NCBI GenBank assembly: GCA_020444775.1
Contig: JAGRHX010000324.1
Span: 1-17,557 of the forward strand
DNA length: 17,557 bases
Source of the DNA: Gammaproteobacteria bacterium
GTDB lineage: Bacteria > Pseudomonadota > Gammaproteobacteria > HK1
Reading direction: 5' to 3'
The notes beneath the pieces were generated by a model that saw only the letters and a list, made by a program, of their open reading frames with translations, had not been told where the DNA came from and did no database searches. Shown piece after piece: positions 1 through 8,210 of the stretch. The stretch's first letter is position 1. Every line of letters begins with the position of its first letter. The position numbers were made by a program, and so were the translations under genes.

Positions 1-713
1 TGCTGGTGCAGGCCGAGAGCGGCCTGATGTCGGTCACCGGCTCACCGGAGGAGCCTGCCCGGGTCGGCATCTCGGTGTGCGATCTGACCACCGGTATCAA
101 CGGCCTGACGGGCGTGCTGCAGGCACTGTATCAGCGTGAACGTAGCGGACGTGGTGCGGCGGTGCAGGTCTCCATGTTCGATGCCATGGCCGACCTGATG
201 GCGGCGCCTATCATGTTCAGGCAGTTCGCCGACCGGGACTGGCCGCGCACCGGTCTACGTCACAACGTGCTGGTGCCGTACGGGGCCTACGCCACCGGCG
301 ACGGGCGCCTGACCATGATCGCGATCCAGAACGAGCGTGAATGGGCGCGCTTCGCCGAGATCGTGTTGCGGCGAGCGGATTTCCTCGACGATCCCCGCTG
401 CTCGCCGAATCTCAGCCGTATGCACAATCGCGACTATGTCGAAGGCGTGATGGACGAGATATTCCGCGACCTGACCCAGGGCCAGCTCCAGGAGCGATTG
501 CGGGCGGCGGATCTGGCCTATGCCAGCGTCAACGAGGTGGCCGACATCATCGAGCATCCGGCGCTGCGGCGTGTGGAGGTGCAGACCGCCAGGGGCCCGA
601 TCTCGATGCCCGCGCCGCCGGTGCGCTCGCCGGGCGTGCTCGACAGCTTCGGCTCACCGCCGGAGATCGACGAGCACGGCGCACGTATCCGCGCCGAGTT
701 CGGCGAGGACTGA
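1..713 (+). CDS. CaiB/BaiF family (class III) CoA-transferase, C-terminal part
   Basis: This is the 3' part of a class III CoA-transferase gene; the open frame runs in from the left edge, so the start is outside the window. These enzymes move CoA between carboxylic acids in the cytoplasm through an aspartyl-CoA thioester. The visible stretch begins in the family block AESGLMSVTGSPEEPARVG, followed by CDLTTG, whose Asp (codon 81-83) aligns with the catalytic Asp of formyl-CoA transferase. Next come the family-typical RSGRGAAVQVSMFDAMADLM segment and the small-domain region up to the C-terminus. About 236 residues of a usual 390-410 are present, so roughly the N-terminal 40% is missing. The substrate cannot be read from the sequence. 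The gene converges on the MHYT gene with a 39-bp gap that holds no clear terminator. The family call is firm; the specific acid is unknown. Confidence 0.9.
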   Translation, partial: LVQAESGLMSVTGSPEEPARVGISVCDLTTGINGLTGVLQALYQRERSGRGAAVQVSMFDAMADLMAAPIMFRQFADRDWPRTGLRHNVLVPYGAYATGDGRLTMIAIQNEREWARFAEIVLRRADFLDDPRCSPNLSRMHNRDYVEGVMDEIFRDLTQGQLQERLRAADLAYASVNEVADIIEHPALRRVEVQTARGPISMPAPPVRSPGVLDSFGSPPEIDEHGARIRAEFGED

Positions 714-752
714 GACCCCCGGAGTACCCACCCCGGCCCCACCCGGCCGTGC

Positions 753-3161
753 TCAGGCCGAGGCCCGGTGCTCGTGTCGCGTCGTGGTGGCGTCGTCCGG
801 GTGGGCCAGAGACAAGAACTCGTGGATCTGGCTCGGGCCCATAGGCCGGGCGATGAGGTAACCCTGCAGCTCGTCGCATTCCAGCTCTCGCAGCGTGATG
901 GCCTGGGCCTGGGTCTCCACACCCTCGGCAACCACGCGCATGCGCAGGCTCTTGCCCATGGAGGTGACAGCGCGGACGATGCTGGCGTTCTCGGCGTTGT
1001 GGTCCAGATCCGAGACGAACGAGCGGTCGATCTTGATCTTGTCGAAGGGAAAGCTCTTCAGATAACTCAGCGACGAGAATCCGGTGCCGAAGTCGTCCAT
1101 GGCGATGGTCACGCCCATGCTCTTCAGCTCACGCAGCACCTGAAGCGCCTGCTCGCGGTTCTCGATCAACAGGTTCTCGGTGATCTCCAGCTCCAGCCGC
1201 TGGCCCGGCAGGCCGCTCTCGGTAAGAGTCTTGCGCACGGCGTTGGTGAGACCCTTGCGCCGGAACTGCACCGCGGACAGATTGACCGCCACCTTGCAGT
1301 GACCCGGCCAGGTGCTCGCGTCCGCGCAGGCACGGCGTAGCACGAACTCCCCGAGTGGAACGATGAGGTCGCTTTCCTCGGCGACCGGAATGAACTGGGC
1401 AGGTGAGACATGACCCAGCTCCGGATCGTGCCAGCGCACCAGCGCCTCACAGCCGAGCACCCGTTGGCTGACACAATCGACCAACGGCTGATAGGCCACC
1501 GTCAGCGCCTGATTCTGGATCGCCGTGCGCAGTTTCGATTCGATGCGTCTGCGTGTTTGCAGCGCTTCGTCCATCTGCTCTTCGAAGAACCTGAAGGTCG
1601 ATGGGCCGTCGGCCTTGGCTCGTTGCAAGGCGGTGTCGGCGTTGCGTAACAGCTCGTCGAAAGCACGTCCGTCCTGCGGGTGGATGGCGATACCTATAGA
1701 GCCGCTGACTGCAATCTCGTGTGAGCCGAAGCGCACCGGCTCGCGGATGGTTTCGATCAATCTCTCGCTGAGATTGATTGCCTGCTTGGGCTGCGAGCTG
1801 GATGACTGCAGGATGACGAACTCGTCACCACCGATGCGTGCAAGGACGTCGGTTTCAAGGAGCTGCGCACGCAGCCGCCCGGCTACGGTCTTGAGTAGCT
1901 CGTCACCGTTGGAGTGCCCGTGCAGCTCGTTTACACGCTTGAAGTCGTCCAGATTGACCACCAGCAACGCGAACGGACCTTCCGAGCGACGCGCATGCGC
2001 CATCGCGTTATTGGTGAGCTCGACCAGGAAATGGCGGTTCGGCAGGTCGGTCAGGGCGTCATGCAGCGCGAGGTGGGCAATGCGTGCCTCCGACTGACGA
2101 CGCGCGGTCAAATCCCGTACCGCCAGCAGCTCGCCGGTTCGTCCGTCCGGCAGGGCAATCTGGCGGCGCCGGACCTCGACGGGCAACCTCGCTCCCCTGG
2201 TATCGACGAGATCGATCTGATGGCTGTCGGCGGGATCCTGTTGCTCGATCTCGACCAGCTCGTCCAGCCGCTCCAGCATGTGCTTCAGTCGTGATTCGGC
2301 ACCGGTGCTGGCGAGGCCGAGCATGTCCATGGCGGTCGAATTGGCGTCCACCAGTCGACCCTGATGATGCACCAGCAGGCCTTCGAAGGCGCCCTCGGCC
2401 AGCGTCCGGAATCGTTGTGCGTCCGCCAGCAGTCGTGCGGATAAGCGTCGGTCGACACGAGCGCTCGCCAGTCCAATCAGAAAGGTGACGATTGAGGCGA
2501 CCGTCACCACCTCGACCAGCGTGGTGCGGGTGAAGCCCGCGTTGCTCACATCGGCCTGTGGAGCGAGCACCAGCTGCACCGCGCCCATCCCGGTGAAATG
2601 CAGTGTGACCACCATTGCGATCAGGGCCAGCGTACCGGGTAGGGCACGGCCGGTGGCTCGGGGCCTGAATACCAGATGGGTGGCCAGCGCACCGAGGCTG
2701 ATGCTGAGCAGCAGGGACAGGACCACCAGGTCGGCGGCATAGCTCAGCTGTCCGGGGAAGCGCAGACCGCTCATCCCGATGTAGTGCAACAGAGCGACCC
2801 CAATGCCCAGCACGTTGCCACCCAGGGCGCGCAGCCACGGCCGGCGCCGATCGTGGGTGGCGATCGCGAAACCCGCACCCATGACCACCACTCCGACCAC
2901 GAAGGACAGCGCCGTCAAGGTCGGATCGTAGGTGATGGGAAGCGATGAGCGCCAGGCGAGCATGGCCACGAAGTGGGTGGACCAGACCGCGGTGCCCGCG
3001 CAAAGGCTCAAGGCCAGCAGCCAGCCGACTCTGCGAGGTGGCAGTAGCACACGCTCGGCGACGGTGACGATGGACCAGGCGCCGAGCACGCAGATTGCCG
3101 CGGCGAGCAAGACCAGGTCTAAGTCATGTTCCAGCGTGAGGCAATCGACGACGCGTAGCAT
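753..3161 (-). CDS. MHYT-PAS-GGDEF-EAL membrane protein, predicted c-di-GMP phosphodiesterase
   Basis: An 802-residue inner-membrane c-di-GMP turnover protein. Residues ~10-235 form an MHYT sensor with hydrophobic spans and three motif copies: HFVAM (63-67), HYIGM (126-130) and HFTGM (188-192). MHYT domains are predicted to bind metal and sense O2, CO or NO; that is prediction, not seen here. A PAS-like segment covers ~250-350, GGDEF ~360-525 (GGDEF at 444-448) and EAL ~540-785 (EAL at 572-574). EAL catalytic motifs look complete: VNLS, EITEN, MDDFGTGFSS, KIKIDRSF, AEGVET and LQGY. The product-inhibition I-site, normally RxxD five residues before GGDEF, reads LETD (435-438), so its Arg is lost. 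I chose the ATG at 3161 because an AGGA lies 7 nt upstream and because MHYT proteins typically begin near the first hydrophobic span. A 50-codon upstream extension is open but has no such support. Phosphodiesterase activity is inferred; residual cyclase activity is possible. Confidence 0.92.
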   Translation of the reverse strand: MLRVVDCLTLEHDLDLVLLAAAICVLGAWSIVTVAERVLLPPRRVGWLLALSLCAGTAVWSTHFVAMLAWRSSLPITYDPTLTALSFVVGVVVMGAGFAIATHDRRRPWLRALGGNVLGIGVALLHYIGMSGLRFPGQLSYAADLVVLSLLLSISLGALATHLVFRPRATGRALPGTLALIAMVVTLHFTGMGAVQLVLAPQADVSNAGFTRTTLVEVVTVASIVTFLIGLASARVDRRLSARLLADAQRFRTLAEGAFEGLLVHHQGRLVDANSTAMDMLGLASTGAESRLKHMLERLDELVEIEQQDPADSHQIDLVDTRGARLPVEVRRRQIALPDGRTGELLAVRDLTARRQSEARIAHLALHDALTDLPNRHFLVELTNNAMAHARRSEGPFALLVVNLDDFKRVNELHGHSNGDELLKTVAGRLRAQLLETDVLARIGGDEFVILQSSSSQPKQAINLSERLIETIREPVRFGSHEIAVSGSIGIAIHPQDGRAFDELLRNADTALQRAKADGPSTFRFFEEQMDEALQTRRRIESKLRTAIQNQALTVAYQPLVDCVSQRVLGCEALVRWHDPELGHVSPAQFIPVAEESDLIVPLGEFVLRRACADASTWPGHCKVAVNLSAVQFRRKGLTNAVRKTLTESGLPGQRLELEITENLLIENREQALQVLRELKSMGVTIAMDDFGTGFSSLSYLKSFPFDKIKIDRSFVSDLDHNAENASIVRAVTSMGKSLRMRVVAEGVETQAQAITLRELECDELQGYLIARPMGPSQIHEFLSLAHPDDATTTRHEHRASA

Positions 3162-3483
3162 CCGGGGATCCTGGCGGGTACGAACGGGCTGTTCGTGGAC
3201 TGGCGGCAACTCGACACCCGATTCCGCTGCCGTTTCCGAGCCCGATTCGCAGCCATGAACAGGCGTTGCCACGCCCGTCCGCATGGCGTGAAGCGGTGCG
3301 CCTGGCGACACATGGATCGGGTATCGGGAGGCCTGGCGGCAGGCTTTACCCGGATTTTGCGCGGTAGTGACCTCTACCCTGTCTGGCGTCGCCGCGGCGG
3401 GAGCCGCTCAAGTTCGCGGTTCGTCGACCGAAGCTTATCTCCCGTAACCTCCCCCAACAGACAGATTGCTGCACGGGCGCCCG
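3162..3483. promoter_or_regulatory. Divergent intergenic region between the two GGDEF-EAL genes
   Basis: This 322-bp region must hold the promoters of both divergent c-di-GMP genes. I see no convincing -35/-10 pair in either direction. Symmetric elements are present: GGTAG/CTACC at 3363-3378 with a 6-nt centre; the 10-bp palindrome CGCCGCGGCG at 3390-3399, overlapping a GCGGC/GCCGC hairpin with a GGGA loop (3394-3407); and TTCG/CGAA around a 5-nt centre at 3420-3432. All are short and individually weak in DNA this GC-rich. The left part (to 3311) is also open in the MHYT frame but probably is not translated. Confidence 0.5.
3169..3172 (-). promoter_or_regulatory. Ribosome binding site deciding the start of the MHYT gene
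   Basis: Read on the minus strand, AGGA sits 7 nt before the ATG at 3161-3159. No comparable purine-rich site was noticed for the further-upstream in-frame start at 3311. This favours the shorter 802-residue protein. Confidence 0.6.
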
Positions 3484-6021
3484 ATGCCTTCCACTGCGCA
3501 CCTAGCCGGTTCTGCCGCCACGTTTCGCGGTCTGATCCTGTCCCATCTGGCCACCGCGTTGGTCATGCTGATCGCGGTCGGACTTCTGCTCGGCGCCGCC
3601 ACCCGGCGTGAGCAGGCCAATGCCGTGCAGATATCGGAACGTCTGGCCGGCAATGCGCTGGATCACGCGCTCTCCAGACTGGGTACCACGGTACGCGACT
3701 ACGCCAACTGGGACGACGCGGTGAAAGCCGTCGATGAGCACTTGGACCCCGCGTTCATCAGCACCAACTTCGGTCGCTATCTGGTCGACAACTTCGGGAT
3801 CGACCAGGTGATGGTGGTGGATTCTCGTGTCGGCATCGTCCATCAAGAGCGAGATGGCAAGGTGTTGGGCGGGCCGATGCGCAATGTGCCGGCCGACATC
3901 GCGGCGCTGGTCGCGGATGCCCGACGCAACACCGATACCCGACCGACGGCGGCGCTTGCACTGGCCCGCATCGACGGACGACCCTATCTGGCGGCGGCCT
4001 GTATGATCACGGCGACCGATGCAGGGCTACGTGTTGCTCAGCCCGCACCCAGACAGCGCCCGGTGTTGGTCTTCGCGATTCAGCTGGACGATGCATTCCT
4101 GAGTGAGATCGGGCGTGTGTTCATGCTCGACGACCTGCGCCTGGCTGCGAGCAATGAGCCGGACGGGCGCGCACGGCTGTCGATCGACAACGCCACCGGC
4201 GAGCGGCTGGCCGAGCTGAGCTGGCTGCCGACAGGTCCGCCAAGCTCGTTGCTGCAGCAGATGCTGCCGGGCTTGCTGGGTCTGCTACTGGTGTTCGCCG
4301 CGTTGAGCGGATTCTTCGTACGCTATGTGCGCACCGCCGAAGGACGGCTACGTGCGACCAGTCAGAGACTGACGGACTTCGCCGAGACGACGGCCGACTA
4401 TTTCTGGGAAACCGATGCGGACGGTCGCGCCGTCTATCTGTCGGGTCGCTACGAGGCGGTGACCGGTGAGCCCGTGGGTCGTCTGCTCAACCGACCGCTG
4501 TGGCCCAAGCTGTTGGCCGACGAGTCACGCCCACTGCGTCCGGACCTGGACGCGCGTGGCAAACCCGTGGCTTTTGCCGACCACGAGTATCGGCGTCTGG
4601 ACGGCGACGGTCGTGAGCGGATCTACAGACACAGCGGCAAGCCGGTCTACGCCGCCGATGGCGCCTATCTCGGTCATCGTGGCGCCACCAGTGATGTCAC
4701 CCGCAGCCATGAGCTGGCCGAACGGCTCAGTCAGCAGGCTACACACGATCCGCTCACCGGACTCGTCAACCGACCTGGCTTCGAGCATCGTCTCGCGCAT
4801 GCAATCGAGCTCGCTCAGAGCGAGGGTCAAAGGCACGCGTTGTGCTTCATGGATCTGGACCATTTCGCCCAGGTCAATGACAGCGGAGGCCATGTCGCTG
4901 GCGACGAGTTGCTGTGTCAGGTAACCGCGCTGCTCAAGTCGCACGTGCGACGACATGACACCCTGGGAAGACTCGGTGGCGACGAGTTCGCATTGCTGAT
5001 GCAATCGTGCGACCTGGAACGTGCACAGGCCCTGTGTCACCAGTTGCGCGAGAGTGTCAAGGCGTTTGACTTCAGCTGGCAGGGGCGTCTGTTCGGAGTC
5101 GGGCTGAGCGTCGGTATCGTCGAGATCGGATCCACCGCCGAGTGCGGCGCGGAGCTGCTGAGCATGGCCGAGCGCGCCTGTCAGCGAGCCAAGGACGCGG
5201 GCCGCGATCGAGTCCACGTGCATCGCGATGGTGAGCCGCGAGCGCCTGTCCAGCACGGCGAGGTGCGCTGGGACGAGCGTATCGACAAGGCCTTGGCGAA
5301 TGATGACTTCAGGCTGTATTGCCAACCGATTCGGGCCCGCAAGACCGGTCTCGAGCACTGCCAGCTGTTGTTGCGGATGGTCGATGAGGACGGCGGCCTG
5401 GTTCTTCCGGGCAGCTTCCTACCTGCGGCGGAGCGACTTCGGCTGGCAAGCCGGATCGACCGCTGGGTCGTCGAACGCACGCTCACCACCCTGGCCCGTT
5501 CTCCGACATTGCTCGAGCGCTTCGAGCGCTTTGCCATCAAGCTGAGCACACCGACATTGCACGATGGTGTGTTTCTCGAGTTCGTACGTGACCGGTTGCG
5601 CAGCGCAGAGGTGCCCGCGGAGATCGGCCTCTTCGAGATCAACGAGGCGGCCGCGATTGGTCACCTGCCGGCGGCAGCGCGCTTCATGCACGCCTTGGGG
5701 GCGCTGGGCTGCCGTTTCGCGTTGGACGATTTCGGCAGCGGTCTGTCCTCGCTCGGTTACCTGAAGTCGCTGCCAATTGACTACTTGAAGATCGACCCGG
5801 CGTTCGTTCGCGAGGTGGTCAGCGACGAGGTCGACCTGGCGGTAGTGCAGTCACTGAACGATCTGGGTCGGGCCCTGGGCAAGGCCACCGTGGCCGAATG
5901 CGTGGAGACCGAGGCGATACGCGAACGACTCGAGCAGGTCGGCACCGACTACCTGCAGGGCTATGCGCTCGGTCGGCCGATGCCGCTGGAGTCCTTCGCG
6001 CAAAGCGTGCAGGTTGCCTGA
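3484..6021 (+). CDS. CHASE4-PAS-GGDEF-EAL protein, predicted diguanylate cyclase with degenerate EAL
   Basis: An 845-residue membrane-anchored c-di-GMP protein. A TM helix (~17-39) leads into a CHASE4-type periplasmic sensor (~45-250) with the family's DYANWDDAV motif (72-80). A second TM helix lies at ~260-280, then a PAS domain (~292-410), GGDEF (~415-580) and EAL-like domain (~595-843). The cyclase part looks active: GGDEF is exact at 498-502 and the I-site RxxD is intact (R489, D492). The EAL part is degenerate. The EAL position reads QLL (627-629), so the catalytic Glu is Gln. The VNLS Asn is Lys686 (IKLS). DDFGSG (748-753), LKID, AECVE and LQGY remain. I infer synthesis of c-di-GMP with an EAL domain kept for binding or regulation. 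The start is uncertain: ATG 3484 lacks a good Shine-Dalgarno, and a TTG at 3466 would add six residues. It is divergent from the MHYT gene. Confidence 0.9.
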   Translation: MPSTAHLAGSAATFRGLILSHLATALVMLIAVGLLLGAATRREQANAVQISERLAGNALDHALSRLGTTVRDYANWDDAVKAVDEHLDPAFISTNFGRYLVDNFGIDQVMVVDSRVGIVHQERDGKVLGGPMRNVPADIAALVADARRNTDTRPTAALALARIDGRPYLAAACMITATDAGLRVAQPAPRQRPVLVFAIQLDDAFLSEIGRVFMLDDLRLAASNEPDGRARLSIDNATGERLAELSWLPTGPPSSLLQQMLPGLLGLLLVFAALSGFFVRYVRTAEGRLRATSQRLTDFAETTADYFWETDADGRAVYLSGRYEAVTGEPVGRLLNRPLWPKLLADESRPLRPDLDARGKPVAFADHEYRRLDGDGRERIYRHSGKPVYAADGAYLGHRGATSDVTRSHELAERLSQQATHDPLTGLVNRPGFEHRLAHAIELAQSEGQRHALCFMDLDHFAQVNDSGGHVAGDELLCQVTALLKSHVRRHDTLGRLGGDEFALLMQSCDLERAQALCHQLRESVKAFDFSWQGRLFGVGLSVGIVEIGSTAECGAELLSMAERACQRAKDAGRDRVHVHRDGEPRAPVQHGEVRWDERIDKALANDDFRLYCQPIRARKTGLEHCQLLLRMVDEDGGLVLPGSFLPAAERLRLASRIDRWVVERTLTTLARSPTLLERFERFAIKLSTPTLHDGVFLEFVRDRLRSAEVPAEIGLFEINEAAAIGHLPAAARFMHALGALGCRFALDDFGSGLSSLGYLKSLPIDYLKIDPAFVREVVSDEVDLAVVQSLNDLGRALGKATVAECVETEAIRERLEQVGTDYLQGYALGRPMPLESFAQSVQVA

Positions 6022-6328
6022 ACGACTGCCATTGAGCACGCCAGTCGACGCGAGTCTGGTAGTGTGACCACAGGCGCAGACGATCGCGTGGCGGCGCGGG
6101 TATGCTGCGCGCGCGTCGCGCATCCGCGTCGGATCCGCGTCGACGCCTCCAGTCGTGGTCACCCCGGCCGATGAGAAACAAATGGCGCGCGGCCCTCGTG
6201 CTGCTCGAATAGCGAGCTGGCCTCGGCTGCAAACAGCGCCAGCGTGTCGCCGAGCGTCTCGGCGCGTCATCTCACCCGACATCCACACCAGCGGACCGTG
6301 CGCGGTCAATCATCACGAGCCTCGAAGC
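6022..6328. other. Intergenic region upstream of the amidotransferase operon
   Basis: These 307 bp hold no gene I can support. Just after the stop of the CHASE4 gene there is a 6-bp stem, CGACTG/CAGTCG (6023-6047, 13-nt loop), with no T-run; it is a weak terminator candidate. A TATGCT at 6101-6106 could be a -10 box, but no good -35 lies 16-18 nt before it. A tandem repeat with a palindrome follows at 6122-6146. An in-frame extension of the amidotransferase frame runs back to 6155, but it would block the N-terminal Cys of the enzyme. Confidence 0.45.
6122..6146. repeat. Tandem 10-bp direct repeat plus palindrome
   Basis: ATCCGCGTCG occurs at 6122-6131 and again at 6133-6142, an 11-bp period, close to one helical turn. 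The second copy overlaps the perfect palindrome GCGTCGACGC (6137-6146). The element lies about 180 bp upstream of the amidotransferase start, a plausible place for a regulator site. It may also be chance in GC-rich DNA. Confidence 0.4.
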
Positions 6329-8191
6329 ATGTGCGGGATTGCAGGCATCTACAACTACAAGACCGGTCGGCCGGTCGAGCGCACTGACCTCGAGCGGATG
6401 GCGCGTTCGATCGTGCACCGCGGTCCGGATGCCGAGGGCTTCTACAGTGCCGGCGAGGTCGGGCTCGCCCATCGGCGTCTGTCGATCATCGATCCACGCG
6501 CCGGGCAGCAGCCGATGCTCGACGAGCACGGCAACGTGATCATCTTCAACGGTGAGGTCTACAACTATATCGAACTGCGCCGGCAGCTCGAGGGACCGTT
6601 TCGTACCGACTCGGACACCGAGGTGATCCTGCGTGGTCTGGCGCAGCGCGGGGTGTCCGCGCTACAGGGGTTCATCGGCATGTTCACCATTGCCTATTGG
6701 AATGGTGAAGAGCTGCTGCTGGCGCGGGATCGATTGGGCATCAAGCCCCTGTACTACGCATTGACCGACGACGGCATCGTCTTCGGCTCCGAGGTCAAGG
6801 CGATGCTGGCCAGTGGCCAGGTCCGGACCAGACGCAATGACGCGGTGCTCAACGCGTACTTCTCGACCGGATTCGTACCCGGTGAGCAGACCGCCTTCGA
6901 GGGCATCCTAAAGCTGCCACCGGGCTGCGTGATGCGGGTTGGTCGGCACGGCGTGCAGATCCAGCCCTACTGGAGTTTGAGCTACAGCGAATCGGACATC
7001 AGCGAGTCGGAAGCTCGCGCGCGTTTCGAAGATCTCCTGATGGACGCCATCAAGCTGCGACTGCGCAGCGACGTGCCGCTGGGTGTGTTCCTCAGCGGAG
7101 GGCTGGATTCCTCGAGCATCGTCGCGCTGCTCGCGCCGGAGGTCGACAGGCCGCTGGAGACCTTCTCGGTCTATTACCAGATGAACGGCTATGACGAGAC
7201 CCGCTACGCCCGTCAGGTGGCCGAGCGCTATGGCACCGTGCACCGTGAGATCGAGGTCACGGCCGACACCTTCGTGGATTTCCTGCCGGATTTCATCTGG
7301 CATATGGACGAGCCGGTTACCGAGGCGGCGTCCATCTCGCTTTACTACGTGTCGAAGCTGGCGCGGGAATCGGTCACCGTGACCCTGTCGGGCGAGGGCG
7401 CGGACGAGATCCTGGCGGGCTACGAAATCTATCGTTATATGTCCCTGATCGAGCAGTATCGGCACGCGCCTGCTTCGGTTCGAAACATCCTCGACCTGAT
7501 GTTGCGTAACGCGCCGCACGCCAAGATCCGCAAGTATGCCGAGCTGGCGCGCTGGCCCTTGGAACAGCGCTATCTGGGGGTGTCGTTGTGCGCGCCCGAT
7601 ATACTCAGCGATGCCGGTGGCTCGCTGCTGTCCGAATCGATGCGACAGACCCTGCGTGAGCTGCCAGGCTACGCCCAGATGATCGCACCGCTGTACCAGG
7701 ACACCTTCGGGGCGGCGCCACTCAACCGTATGCTCAGCCTGGACACACGGACCTGGTTGCCGGACGACATCCTGGTCAAGGCGGACAAGATGAGCATGGC
7801 GACCTCGATCGAGCTGCGTGTGCCATTTCTCGACCATCGACTGGTCGAGTTCTGCGCGACCTTGCCAGTGGATTTCAAGCGCCGTGGCCGGGACGTCAAG
7901 TATCTGCTGCGTAGCATCATGCGTGAGCGCCTGCCGGCCGATGTGCTGTCACGCGAGAAGATGGGCTTTCCGACGCCGTTGATCCACCTGTTCCGGGGCC
8001 GGCTGTACGACCTGATGCGTGAAATCATGGCGGAGCCGGCAACACGCGAGCACGGTGTGTTCGATCCAAAGGCGGTGCTGTCCCTGCTCGAGGCACACAA
8101 GAACGGTCAGCAGCATCATATTCGTCTGTGGCAGATACTGGTGCTGGAGCTGTGGCAGCGACGCTTCCTGGACGGCGGCGTCGGCGCATGA
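6329..8191 (+). CDS. Asparagine synthetase-type glutamine amidotransferase (class II GATase + AsnB synthase domain)
   Basis: A 620-residue cytoplasmic enzyme of the glutamine-hydrolysing asparagine synthetase family. Glutamine is hydrolysed in the N-terminal domain, and the ammonia amidates a carboxylate activated with ATP in the C-terminal domain. The start is fixed by chemistry: ATG at 6329 is followed directly by Cys2, the nucleophile after Met removal. GATase landmarks are HRGPD (30-34), HRRLSIID (48-55), FNGE (73-76) and SDTE (95-98). The ATP-pyrophosphate loop is SGGLDSS (256-262), followed by LSGEGADE (353-360) and the DDILVKADKMSMATSIE block. All key motifs are present. The Shine-Dalgarno is weak. 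It shares an operon with a GT4 glycosyltransferase 19 bp downstream. This pairing is common in polysaccharide clusters, where such proteins amidate sugar carboxylates, so a role in surface polysaccharide is likelier than bulk asparagine supply. The substrate is inferred, and no symbol is assigned. Confidence 0.9.
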   Translation: MCGIAGIYNYKTGRPVERTDLERMARSIVHRGPDAEGFYSAGEVGLAHRRLSIIDPRAGQQPMLDEHGNVIIFNGEVYNYIELRRQLEGPFRTDSDTEVILRGLAQRGVSALQGFIGMFTIAYWNGEELLLARDRLGIKPLYYALTDDGIVFGSEVKAMLASGQVRTRRNDAVLNAYFSTGFVPGEQTAFEGILKLPPGCVMRVGRHGVQIQPYWSLSYSESDISESEARARFEDLLMDAIKLRLRSDVPLGVFLSGGLDSSSIVALLAPEVDRPLETFSVYYQMNGYDETRYARQVAERYGTVHREIEVTADTFVDFLPDFIWHMDEPVTEAASISLYYVSKLARESVTVTLSGEGADEILAGYEIYRYMSLIEQYRHAPASVRNILDLMLRNAPHAKIRKYAELARWPLEQRYLGVSLCAPDILSDAGGSLLSESMRQTLRELPGYAQMIAPLYQDTFGAAPLNRMLSLDTRTWLPDDILVKADKMSMATSIELRVPFLDHRLVEFCATLPVDFKRRGRDVKYLLRSIMRERLPADVLSREKMGFPTPLIHLFRGRLYDLMREIMAEPATREHGVFDPKAVLSLLEAHKNGQQHHIRLWQILVLELWQRRFLDGGVGA

Positions 8192-8196
8192 TGATC

Positions 8197-8203
8197 GGGG
8201 AGG
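8197..8203 (+). promoter_or_regulatory. Ribosome binding site supporting a TTG start
   Basis: GGGGAGG lies 7 nt before TTG 8211, between the amidotransferase stop (8191) and the glycosyltransferase. It is the strongest Shine-Dalgarno noticed here and decides for the rare TTG start over upstream in-frame codons that overlap the amidotransferase gene. Confidence 0.75.
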
Positions 8204-8210
8204 CTTGTCG

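Noticed and set aside
3162..3311. 50-residue N-terminal extension of the MHYT protein
   Set aside because: The frame is open, but ATG 3161 has AGGA at 7 nt and matches the usual start of MHYT proteins; the extension is low in family-like sequence and would occupy the promoter region.
3484..6021. Treating the CHASE4 protein as a pseudogene because of its EAL changes
   Set aside because: The frame is intact over 845 codons and all other domain motifs are well kept; loss of only specific catalytic residues is typical of regulatory EAL domains.
6155..6328. N-terminal extension of the amidotransferase from GTG 6155
   Set aside because: Class II glutamine amidotransferases need Cys directly after the initiator Met; MCGIAG at 6329 fits exactly.
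6908..7837. 309-codon minus-strand frame opposite the amidotransferase
   Set aside because: Antisense shadow of a gene with intact catalytic motifs; no recognisable domain or ribosome site.
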